The translations under genes and the position numbers were made by a program. This document shows positions 1 to 6,779 of a DNA stretch of 21,670 nucleotides, one piece after another; within the stretch, counting starts at the first letter, position 1, and the number at the start of each line of letters is the position of its first letter. The DNA is from a virus: positions 1 through 21,670 of the IMG/VR virus record IMGVR_UViG_3300049740_000415; one strand, 5' to 3'. The notes beneath the pieces were generated by a model. It was not told the DNA's origin, searched no databases, and saw only the letters and a program-made list of their open reading frames with translations.

Positions 1-2
1 AT

Positions 3-497
3 CTAAATGGTACTGGTGCTCAATCTGGAGCAGATTCAGGGTGGTGGAATAATACATCACCAACTTCATCTGTATTTACTCTAGGAACTTATGAAAATGA
101 ATCCGCAAATTATGTTTCTTACTGTTTCGCAGAAATACAAGGATATTCTAAATTTAGTTCTTATACAGGTAATGGCAATGCAGATGGACCATTTGTTTAT
201 ACAGGATTTAGACCTGCATTTTTATTGGTAAGAAATAGTTCAAATGGTGGAGAATGGGGAATGTTTGATACTGCAAGAAATACATTTAATGTTGTTAATG
301 CTAGATTATCAGCAGATTCAGGTGGTACAGAATATTCAGGTGATTCTAATAGAGATTTTGATTTTTTATCAAATGGTATTAAAGTTAGAAATGGTTCTGC
401 ACAGGTATTTAATACTTCAGGACAAACACATATTTACATGGCATTTGCAGAACATCCCTTTGTAAGTAGTGAAGGAGTGCCAGTAACGGCAAGATAG
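3..497 (+). CDS. Tail fibre / receptor-binding protein, C-terminal part (partial at window edge)
   Basis: The reading frame is open from the left window edge, so the N-terminus is missing and about 164 residues are visible. The sequence is Gly/Ser/Asn/aromatic-rich, with the successive phrases YCFAEIQGYSKF, SYTGNG, GPFVYTGFRPAFLLVR, MFDTARN, DFLSNGIKVR and IYMAFAEHPF. I recognise this pattern from the beta-rich C-terminal domain repeated at the ends of many marine phage tail-fibre proteins (the DUF7483-like type). Family knowledge places it at the distal part of a fibre that contacts the host surface. It is followed 12 bases later by a strong ribosome binding site and a micropeptide gene. The fibre assignment rests on the recalled family pattern and on the late-gene context; the receptor is unknown. 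Confidence 0.75.
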   Translation, partial: LNGTGAQSGADSGWWNNTSPTSSVFTLGTYENESANYVSYCFAEIQGYSKFSSYTGNGNADGPFVYTGFRPAFLLVRNSSNGGEWGMFDTARNTFNVVNARLSADSGGTEYSGDSNRDFDFLSNGIKVRNGSAQVFNTSGQTHIYMAFAEHPFVSSEGVPVTAR

Positions 498-509
498 GAG
501 GACAACAAC

Positions 510-551
510 ATGTGTGAATATTGTAATGGTGAATGTGGAGGTAACTGCTAA
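510..551 (+). CDS. 13-residue four-cysteine micropeptide
   Basis: This is a tiny reading frame encoding MCEYCNGECGGNC, with cysteines at positions 2, 5, 9 and 13 (CX2C-X3-C-X3-C). It has a near-perfect Shine-Dalgarno sequence (AGGAGG) eight bases before the ATG. Its stop codon overlaps the next start by one base (TAATG), as for other coupled genes in this genome. The second ribosome binding site (GGAGG), for the next gene, lies inside it. Four cysteines in 13 residues could bind a metal or form disulfides. An alternative is that it is a leader peptide that only couples translation of the exported protein downstream. No function is known to me. Confidence 0.5.
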   Translation: MCEYCNGECGGNC

Positions 552-1090
552 TGAAACAATTGCTAATAATATTAGCCTTGTTTACAACAGTAGCAATAGT
601 TACTGATTCAAAAGCAGAGACTAACACTGTATCTAGTACGGTGGTGACAAACTCAACACCACCTACTGCAAATGCACCTTCTATAATCAATTCTAATAGT
701 GACATATGCAAAGTTGGTGTTGGCGGAAGTGTGCAGAATAATGTTTTAGGTGTAGCTACAGGCGTTCTAATAGACGACCAACTATGTCAAAAGCTAAAGC
801 TAAGTCGCTCCATGTATCAATATGGTATGAAAGTTGCGGCTGTTTCTATACTCTGTCAAGATTATCGTGTCTATGATGCAATGACAGATGCAGGTACACC
901 GTGTCCTTATAAAGGTTCTATTGGTGTAGAGGCACAAGAAGGATGGGAAAATAATCCTTCGGATATTCCTGATGGAAGTAAATACAAGATTGACTACGTA
1001 AAAGCTAAAGTAAAAGAACAACCAAAAGGAGATATCAATGGTCTTAAAGATTTTGGTCTTATGGCTCTTACTATGCTTCTCATACTCTAA
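551..1090 (+). CDS. Exported four-cysteine protein of unknown function
   Basis: The protein has 179 residues. Residues 1-22 form a clear Sec-type signal peptide (MKQLLIILALFTTVAIVTDSKA), likely cut after SKA. The mature part begins with a Ser/Thr/Asn/Pro-rich linker and then holds cysteines near 53, 79, 102 and 118, compatible with two disulfides in the periplasm. The last 12 residues (FGLMALTMLLIL) are hydrophobic and could anchor the C-terminus. A GGAGG site precedes the start, and translation is probably coupled to the micropeptide. The end overlaps the next gene by 53 bases. I recall similar unnamed proteins next to tail fibres in marine phages. It could be a virion surface protein or a protein acting on the host envelope; the sequence does not decide. 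Confidence 0.8.
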   Translation: MKQLLIILALFTTVAIVTDSKAETNTVSSTVVTNSTPPTANAPSIINSNSDICKVGVGGSVQNNVLGVATGVLIDDQLCQKLKLSRSMYQYGMKVAAVSILCQDYRVYDAMTDAGTPCPYKGSIGVEAQEGWENNPSDIPDGSKYKIDYVKAKVKEQPKGDINGLKDFGLMALTMLLIL

Positions 1091-2501
1091 AGCAGATACC
1101 TGTTTACCTGATATTGAAGGGTTATGCACCCCCGGTATCACGATAGAAGAAGAAGTTACTATAGAGAAAACAGAAGAAGATAAAGGTACAGAAATTGTTA
1201 CAACAACCACAACTACTGTAACGACTACAACCACAACAGTAACAAACGAAGACTCTGGAAATATTCTTGATGGTGATAATGACTATGTCACTACAACTAA
1301 AGAAGGAGATATGGATTACGATTGGGGTGGTCAAGGACCTGCAAGTATACCTAATGGTAATAGTTGTGGTCAATTAGGCACGGATAAATGTGCCATGATT
1401 ACAGGTAGTGGTAATTCAACATCTACTATGGGTGTTTCAGGTATGGGTACAACATTTACCAATACAATTGACATATCTGATTTACAAATAGACAACGGTG
1501 GAAAAGTAAAATACACAATAGAGGTTGACAAACAAGATGCTCAAGATAGAATCTACATGCACATTACAGGAACTAACGGAGGGGTTAGTGTCTTTTCAGG
1601 TACTGATATCTTGTCTGAATCTGGAGTATCATCAGGCTATCAATCATATAATGGAGATTTCAATTTCAGTGGCGTTTTAAAAAGTTTAACAATAGAAATA
1701 GGTGGTAGGGATATCAATCTAGCTGTTGGACCTTTATTTGATGATGTAACCGTCAATGTATTTTATAATGTTATTAATACAATTATTGAACAACAAATTA
1801 CCTCTATAGAAGAAATAGTTTATTTAAATTTATTTGACTCAACAGAATTAGAATTTGCTACAGAAGTTTTTGAATTTAATGATGTAGCAGTAGAAGATTC
1901 AGGGGATATGAATTTTTCTCCTACTGAACAACCTCAAGAAGAAATTACATATGAAACAGTCGAATTAGAAATGCAAGATTTTGAAATAGATATTCCTGAG
2001 CCAGAGATAGTTGAAGTTGAGATACAAGCAGAAATTGAAATTGAACTAGAAATGAAAATGGAAGAAAGTATTGAAGTTGATGATGTAGAGGAAACTGTTA
2101 ATGAGAAACCTACAGAAAAAGATACAACAGAAGTTAACAATGAAACAGATGAAAAACCTGTTGTGGAAGATAACGATAGTTCCGAGCAGAAAGAAGTTAA
2201 AGAGTCTCAAGAAGAACCTGAACAAAAATCAGTAAAAGAACCTTCTGCAAAAGAAAAAGCTGCAACAAAGATAGTTAAAAAAATTAATGATAAAGAAAGA
2301 TATGATGATGCAGCACAAATGAAAACTTTAATTGTAATGCAAATTTTAGGAAACACTAAAACATTTTTTGATACACAATCAACAATAGTAGATACTAATG
2401 TTAATGAGTATTTAAATAAAACAATAGAAGACCAATATGGACTTTTATTTCAATTAGCACAAGATGTAAGCATGGAGGATATGATTAATGCCCAGTATTG
2501 A
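1038..2501 (+). CDS. Large exported acidic protein with threonine tract
   Basis: The protein has 487 residues. Residues 1-19 look like a signal peptide ending in YSKA, very like the cleavage site of the preceding gene (DSKA). Next comes a Thr-tract region (TTTTTTVTTTTTTV, about residues 55-68) resembling a stiff linker. A Gly/Ser/Asn-rich, probably beta-structured domain follows (about 95-240), then a long Glu-rich segment (about 285-400) and a Lys/Glu helical C-terminus. The start is chosen for the site AAAGGAG, seven bases upstream; it lies inside the preceding gene in another frame. Codon choice varies within the Thr tract, so the repeat seems kept at protein level. Function is unknown; a fibre-associated or envelope-targeted protein is possible. 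Confidence 0.8.
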   Translation: MVLKILVLWLLLCFSYSKADTCLPDIEGLCTPGITIEEEVTIEKTEEDKGTEIVTTTTTTVTTTTTTVTNEDSGNILDGDNDYVTTTKEGDMDYDWGGQGPASIPNGNSCGQLGTDKCAMITGSGNSTSTMGVSGMGTTFTNTIDISDLQIDNGGKVKYTIEVDKQDAQDRIYMHITGTNGGVSVFSGTDILSESGVSSGYQSYNGDFNFSGVLKSLTIEIGGRDINLAVGPLFDDVTVNVFYNVINTIIEQQITSIEEIVYLNLFDSTELEFATEVFEFNDVAVEDSGDMNFSPTEQPQEEITYETVELEMQDFEIDIPEPEIVEVEIQAEIEIELEMKMEESIEVDDVEETVNEKPTEKDTTEVNNETDEKPVVEDNDSSEQKEVKESQEEPEQKSVKEPSAKEKAATKIVKKINDKERYDDAAQMKTLIVMQILGNTKTFFDTQSTIVDTNVNEYLNKTIEDQYGLLFQLAQDVSMEDMINAQY

Positions 2502-2949
2502 GTATTCAGGTTTAAAGGTAAGTGGAGGTAAAGCCTTCGCTATACTTACTCTATTAGGTGCATTAGGTAGTGGTGCTTGGGCAGTTTTTGAATTTTGGAA
2601 AGATTATCAAGATATGAAAGGTAAAATATTAGAATACACTGCTCCTGATTTATCACAATATGATGAGGGTATGGCAGTACTAAAATCAGAAGTAGATATG
2701 ATACTTCAAGAAATAACCATAATATCTGATGTAGCCCGTGATATGCGTTCAGATATGAAGGCAGATTTAAGGCAGCAAAGTTCAGATATCAGACATATAA
2801 CTGAGATTGTAAATGATGTTGAAGATAGACAGAAAGCCGACACAAGAGAGATATTTGATGAGATTAAAATTATTGAAGATAATCTTAGTCTAGAATTAAA
2901 CAAAGCTTTGAACAATCCTTTATCTGGAATGTCAGCAAAAAGTAAATAG
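2488..2949 (+). CDS. Small membrane-anchored coiled-coil protein
   Basis: The protein has 153 residues. A hydrophobic segment at about residues 15-37 (AFAILTLLGALGSGAWAVFEFW) is followed by a long charged helix with heptad-like spacing of Ile, Val and Leu (about 58-140). This suggests a membrane anchor with a coiled-coil stalk. A GGAGG site lies ten bases before the start, and the gene overlaps the end of the previous one by 14 bases. It is the first of three consecutive small coiled-coil genes. The layout recalls phage membrane proteins involved in entry or lysis, but I cannot assign a family. Confidence 0.75.
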   Translation: MPSIEYSGLKVSGGKAFAILTLLGALGSGAWAVFEFWKDYQDMKGKILEYTAPDLSQYDEGMAVLKSEVDMILQEITIISDVARDMRSDMKADLRQQSSDIRHITEIVNDVEDRQKADTREIFDEIKIIEDNLSLELNKALNNPLSGMSAKSK

Positions 2950-2957
2950 GAGAACAT

Positions 2958-3245
2958 ATGTCTTTAAAAAAATTAGAAGATAGAGTAGAAGAACTTAGAA
3001 AAGAAAATAAAATCTTAAAGAAAGAATATAAAGAAATTGTAACACACAATAAATTTCTATTAGATAGATTAGAGCAGTGGGCAGAAAGAAACTTTCAAGA
3101 GAGACAGAAACGTATGAACATGACTGTTGATGAAGTGGTTGCCTTTAATAAAGATAAACATGATTATGCTAAAGATAAAGAACTTGCTAAGACATGGGAA
3201 AAGCAGGAAGAGCGTGTAGCACAAATGAAGGCATCAAACGGATGA
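2958..3245 (+). CDS. Small coiled-coil protein
   Basis: This is a 95-residue, highly charged protein. Its first 50 residues form a clear coiled coil (LKKLEDRVEELRKENKILKK and onwards), with Leu/Ile at heptad positions. The C-terminal half is also Lys/Glu/Gln-rich and has no membrane segment. The start is supported by the site TAGGAGAAC before ATG. The last four bases (ATGA) are shared with the next gene. It may pair with the neighbouring membrane-anchored coiled-coil proteins or act in virion assembly; the function is not recognisable. Confidence 0.75.
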   Translation: MSLKKLEDRVEELRKENKILKKEYKEIVTHNKFLLDRLEQWAERNFQERQKRMNMTVDEVVAFNKDKHDYAKDKELAKTWEKQEERVAQMKASNG

Positions 3246-3442
3246 AATTAGATATGAAAACAATACTACCCTATCTAGTACTATTGGTAACCATTGGTAT
3301 GACATGGGGTATGTTTTCAGAAAGATTAGACGCAGTAGAACGTAAAGCAGATACTGTATCACAAATACAGCAAGACATAGCAGTAATAAAAGAAAAAATT
3401 ATGTGGATGGAAGCATATATGATTAAAGGGAGTAAAAATTAA
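3242..3442 (+). CDS. Small single-pass membrane protein with coiled coil
   Basis: The protein has 66 residues from the ATG that shares ATGA with the previous stop. A longer upstream start in this frame at 3194 is unlikely because it would run through the preceding gene without its own binding site. Residues 7-24 (ILPYLVLLVTIGMTWGMF) form one membrane segment. The rest (SERLDAVERKADTVSQIQQD and onwards) is an amphipathic helix. The shape, a short N-terminal anchor plus a helical tail, resembles small lysis-associated or spanin-like phage proteins, although the recognised lysis genes lie 7.6 kb away. The stop overlaps the next start (TAATG). Confidence 0.7.
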   Translation: MKLDMKTILPYLVLLVTIGMTWGMFSERLDAVERKADTVSQIQQDIAVIKEKIMWMEAYMIKGSKN

Positions 3443-4938
3443 TGGCATATAAACCTTATGAAGATTTATCAGAACAACAAAAGCAATTATTTGCAGATGA
3501 AGGTTCATACAAATCTTTTATGGATACTACACAACCAGAACCTAAAGCAACAGGAACTACACGAGAACAGCAAGTAAGTGCTATACAACAAGCTTTACCT
3601 ACAACCAGAACAGATACGTCTGCTTTAACACAAGCAACGACTGCTGCTCAAATGGTTCAGCCTACATTACCTAGTGGTACTTCTATTACTCCTCAGCTAC
3701 AACAAGCACAGACAGCAGAAATGCAGACAACTCCCGGAGTAACAACAACTGCACCTATTGCACAAGCTACTACTACAACAGCCCCCACTGTAACTGCAGC
3801 TACTCCTACAACTGCTGCTCAAGTTGCCCCTACAGACTTTTCAAAAACTTATCAAACTTATAATGCAACTTTAGGACAACCTGCACAACAAATGACTGCC
3901 GCTACAGGAAGTGTTACACAACCTGCTATTGCAGCTACAATGAATATTGCAGATATACCTAAAGAGGCTACTGTTCTAGGGCAGTTAGAAAATATATCAA
4001 ATGATGTTGTTCAAGCACAACAAGCAGGACAACCTTTACCTGTATTTGCTAGTGCTGCTCAAAGAGTAGCTGATGCTGCTATGGCAAAGAGAGGTTTAAG
4101 TTCTTCTAGTATTGCTGCTGAAGCTATTGCAAGAGGCGTTCTCGATGCATCTATTCCTATTGCTCAACAAGATGCTCAAACGTATTCCCAAGTAGTATTT
4201 CAAAATTTGAATAATAGACAACAAGCGGCTGTTTTAAATGCTCAACAGTATTTTCAAATGGATATGGCAAACTTGTCTAATAATCAACAGGCTAATTTAC
4301 AAAATTCTCAGTACAGACAACAAAGTTTATTATCTGACCAAGCTGCTCAAAATGCTGCATCTCAATTTAATGCTGAAAGCCAACAACAAACTGACCAATT
4401 CTTTGATAACTTACAGTCTCAAATTAAACAATATAATTCTAATGCTTATAATAGTATGGCACAGTTTAATACATCAGAACAAAACAGAATTTCTGCTTTA
4501 AATGCACAAAATAAAGCTGAAGTAGATAAAGCCAACGCAGAAAGAGAAACACAAATAAATCAATTTAACTCTACATTACAAGATGCAAGAGATAAATTTA
4601 ATGTAGAAAATCAACGTGTCATTGACCAATCAAATGTGACATGGAGAAGACAAATAAACACTGCAAATACAGCAGCAATTAACGCATCAAATCAAGCTAA
4701 CGCAGCAAACTTATTAGGTATATCTAATTATGCTATGTCAGCTTTATGGCAACAATGGAGAGATGAAGCTTCTTGGGCTAATACTTCTTCTGAAAATGCT
4801 TTAAATAGACAGCATAACTTAGCAGTTGCTGCTCTAGAAAGACAAGCCGCATTTGATTTAAATGATGATTCTCAAAAATCAAGATTATATGAATTGATGG
4901 GTGAGTTTGCTGTTTCTGTTATTGCAGGAAAAATGTAG
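3442..4938 (+). CDS. Probable internal virion (DNA ejection) protein, Gln/Ala/Asn/Thr-rich
   Basis: The protein has 498 residues. The N-terminal 170 are low complexity, rich in Thr, Ala, Pro and Gln. The region from about residue 180 is a long helical stretch rich in Ala, Gln and Asn (for example QAANLQNSQ-like runs and NAESQQQTDQ), ending with ALERQAAFDLNDDSQKSRL. The composition and the position directly before a 347- and a 1353-residue protein resemble the T7-type order of gp14, gp15 and gp16, which form the ejected core. The start has GGGAG nine bases upstream and TAATG coupling. The assignment is by composition and gene order, not by a diagnostic motif. Confidence 0.65.
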   Translation: MAYKPYEDLSEQQKQLFADEGSYKSFMDTTQPEPKATGTTREQQVSAIQQALPTTRTDTSALTQATTAAQMVQPTLPSGTSITPQLQQAQTAEMQTTPGVTTTAPIAQATTTTAPTVTAATPTTAAQVAPTDFSKTYQTYNATLGQPAQQMTAATGSVTQPAIAATMNIADIPKEATVLGQLENISNDVVQAQQAGQPLPVFASAAQRVADAAMAKRGLSSSSIAAEAIARGVLDASIPIAQQDAQTYSQVVFQNLNNRQQAAVLNAQQYFQMDMANLSNNQQANLQNSQYRQQSLLSDQAAQNAASQFNAESQQQTDQFFDNLQSQIKQYNSNAYNSMAQFNTSEQNRISALNAQNKAEVDKANAERETQINQFNSTLQDARDKFNVENQRVIDQSNVTWRRQINTANTAAINASNQANAANLLGISNYAMSALWQQWRDEASWANTSSENALNRQHNLAVAALERQAAFDLNDDSQKSRLYELMGEFAVSVIAGKM

Positions 4939-4947
4939 GAGGAATTA

Positions 4948-5235
4948 ATGTTAGATTTTTTAGGTAGTATAGGCTCAAGTGTAGCCACCATATTTGGTGG
5001 AGATATAGGAAGTATGGTAAAAACAGGAGCAACCACAATGCTCAAAAACAGAATGGCAGGTGGAGGGTCAGACCAACCTAGTCTTCTAACTAAACCTCAA
5101 TCTTTAGGAACGGATGAAATGCCTACTTATGCATTAGATGCCCCAAAGGAAACTAAAACCCCTGAAGTAGCCGACTACGAAAACTTTTTAGCAGAGTGGA
5201 CTGAGATTATGAGAAGATTTGCGAGGTATCAATAA
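4948..5235 (+). CDS. Small conserved-looking structural-region protein, unknown
   Basis: The protein has 95 residues and is preceded by a strong AGGAGG site. The N-terminus (MLDFLGSIGSSVATIFGGDI) is amphipathic and glycine-rich, as in small membrane-interacting phage proteins. The middle is Pro/Thr-rich, and the C-terminus is a short charged helix (YENFLAEWTEIMRRFARYQ). It lies between two probable internal virion genes and is coupled to the next gene by TAATG. A minor virion or ejection-complex component is a reasonable guess; no family is recognised. Confidence 0.65.
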   Translation: MLDFLGSIGSSVATIFGGDIGSMVKTGATTMLKNRMAGGGSDQPSLLTKPQSLGTDEMPTYALDAPKETKTPEVADYENFLAEWTEIMRRFARYQ

Positions 5236-5735
5236 TGTCTAAGTATAATAATTTTGATGCACCTATTCCGGGGCAATCTTTAACTGACACTCCCGGTAAC
5301 TATCCTTGGGAACATTCTCCTAATGTTACTAGAGTAGAAGACGCTATGATGTACTTAACAGAAAGATTTACAGAAGAAGAAAATGCACAAAATTTAGTAA
5401 GCATGTTAAAAGCAGGTGTACCTGTAGAAGCTATAGCTAGGGTTGTATTGTTTGCAGGATTTACAGAAGGTAAGTGGTCAGTTGATTTGGCAATACTTAT
5501 TGGAGAACCCTTAATGAAATTAATTGCAGCTATTGGTTCAAGACTAGGATTAAAAGAAATGTATATATCTATGAAACGTAAAAAGAAAACTAACGTAGGT
5601 GATGAAATGATAGTCAGAAATGAAGTTAGTAAATCTATGGAAGATATAGAAGAAGAGTTATCAGAGAAAGAAGATACAGAAGAAAAAGAACCTATGCCTA
5701 TAGGTCTAATGTCTAAAGAAGAGGAGATAGAATAA
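5235..5735 (+). CDS. Virion-region protein of unknown function
   Basis: The protein has 166 residues. The N-terminus carries a Pro/Gly-rich stretch (PIPGQSLTDTPGNYPWE). Residues 60-105 hold semi-hydrophobic helices (AIARVVLFAGF and LAILIGEPLMKLIAAIG). The C-terminal 60 residues are very charged: first basic (KRKKK), then strongly acidic with many Glu. I recall similar proteins between internal virion genes of marine podoviruses, but they have no defined role. Translation is coupled at both ends through TAATG. It is likely a core or scaffolding-type virion component; this is inference from location. Confidence 0.65.
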   Translation: MSKYNNFDAPIPGQSLTDTPGNYPWEHSPNVTRVEDAMMYLTERFTEEENAQNLVSMLKAGVPVEAIARVVLFAGFTEGKWSVDLAILIGEPLMKLIAAIGSRLGLKEMYISMKRKKKTNVGDEMIVRNEVSKSMEDIEEELSEKEDTEEKEPMPIGLMSKEEEIE

Positions 5736-6778
5736 TGGCTAATTTTTTAACTAGTTTTGCAACAGGTGGATTGAAAGCAGGAATAAATCAAATGAGTAGA
5801 GTAGTAGAAGAAAGAGGAGAAATTCTTGATAATTTAAGACCTATCGTGCAAGAAAAATTTAGTTTACTAAATGATAATACTAAAAAATATTCTGATATCT
5901 ATAAGAAAGTTTCTAAATTTGATGGTGGTCAAACAGCGTTTAATTATTTCTTTGATAGGGGAGATATAGATACTTCTTTGTCTACAGAGGAAGCTACAAA
6001 AGCTATTATGGATAATGCTAATATGATACCCAAAGATTATATTGCAGGTGATACCATCTCAGGTCAAGAAAGAATATCTAAAATGTATGAAGGTGGTGTA
6101 GATAGTATTAATAATTATATTACAGATGTAGGAACTAAGCATAAGTTAGGTACTAGAACATCTGATTTACTTTTAAAAGAAGGTAATCCTGCATTAGCAG
6201 GTGCTAGTCCTGCTGATGTTTTAGAGCAACAATTAAAAGTTCCTACAAAAATAGTTCCTTATGGTTCGGGCGTTATTTCTGGTACTGTGGCGGATAAAAA
6301 AAATGATTTAATCATGAATACTTCTAAGATAAATGCTTATGTTAGTACTGTTCTTCAAAGACAACCTACCATGGAAGACTATACAAATCCTGATATAGCG
6401 GAAGCTTCAGGTGCTACTACATTAACACAGAGAGATATACCTTTACTGAGAGATGCTATAGGTGAAAAAGACTATTTCAAAGAAGCTATAAATGACGGTG
6501 TGGCACAGTTCATAGCTAATACTTTACCTCAATATCAAATGGAAGGTGAAAAACAGGCTGAATCATTGGATAGAATATTTAATACAGTAAATAGTATTTA
6601 TGATTATATAGATACTAAGGAAGTAAATACTAAAGGAGGAGGAGGTACTACCTTTAGAACTTCTGAAGGAGTATCATGGGAAGATATTCCCTTAAATTCT
6701 GAATTTACAGAAGGAAATACAACATACAGAAAAGTAGGAATAGAACCAAACGACTCAAGCATTGAAATTGTAGGGTAA
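5735..6778 (+). CDS. Probable internal virion protein
   Basis: The protein has 347 residues, is mostly helical and has no signal peptide. The N-terminus (MANFLTSFATGGLKAGINQM) is amphipathic, and residues 25-60 look like a coiled coil. The later part is mixed and Thr/Asp-rich, with a C-terminal domain after GGGGT (about residue 302). It has a GGAG site and a TAATG overlap with the gene before. It lies immediately upstream of the 1353-residue protein, in the place taken by gp15-like core proteins in T7-type genomes. The ejection-core role is inferred from order and size only. Confidence 0.6.
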   Translation: MANFLTSFATGGLKAGINQMSRVVEERGEILDNLRPIVQEKFSLLNDNTKKYSDIYKKVSKFDGGQTAFNYFFDRGDIDTSLSTEEATKAIMDNANMIPKDYIAGDTISGQERISKMYEGGVDSINNYITDVGTKHKLGTRTSDLLLKEGNPALAGASPADVLEQQLKVPTKIVPYGSGVISGTVADKKNDLIMNTSKINAYVSTVLQRQPTMEDYTNPDIAEASGATTLTQRDIPLLRDAIGEKDYFKEAINDGVAQFIANTLPQYQMEGEKQAESLDRIFNTVNSIYDYIDTKEVNTKGGGGTTFRTSEGVSWEDIPLNSEFTEGNTTYRKVGIEPNDSSIEIVG

Positions 6779-6779
6779 T

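Noticed and set aside
409-711. - strand open frame over the fibre/exported-protein junction
   Set aside because: It is a shadow of the + strand genes, with no binding site and an unlikely composition.
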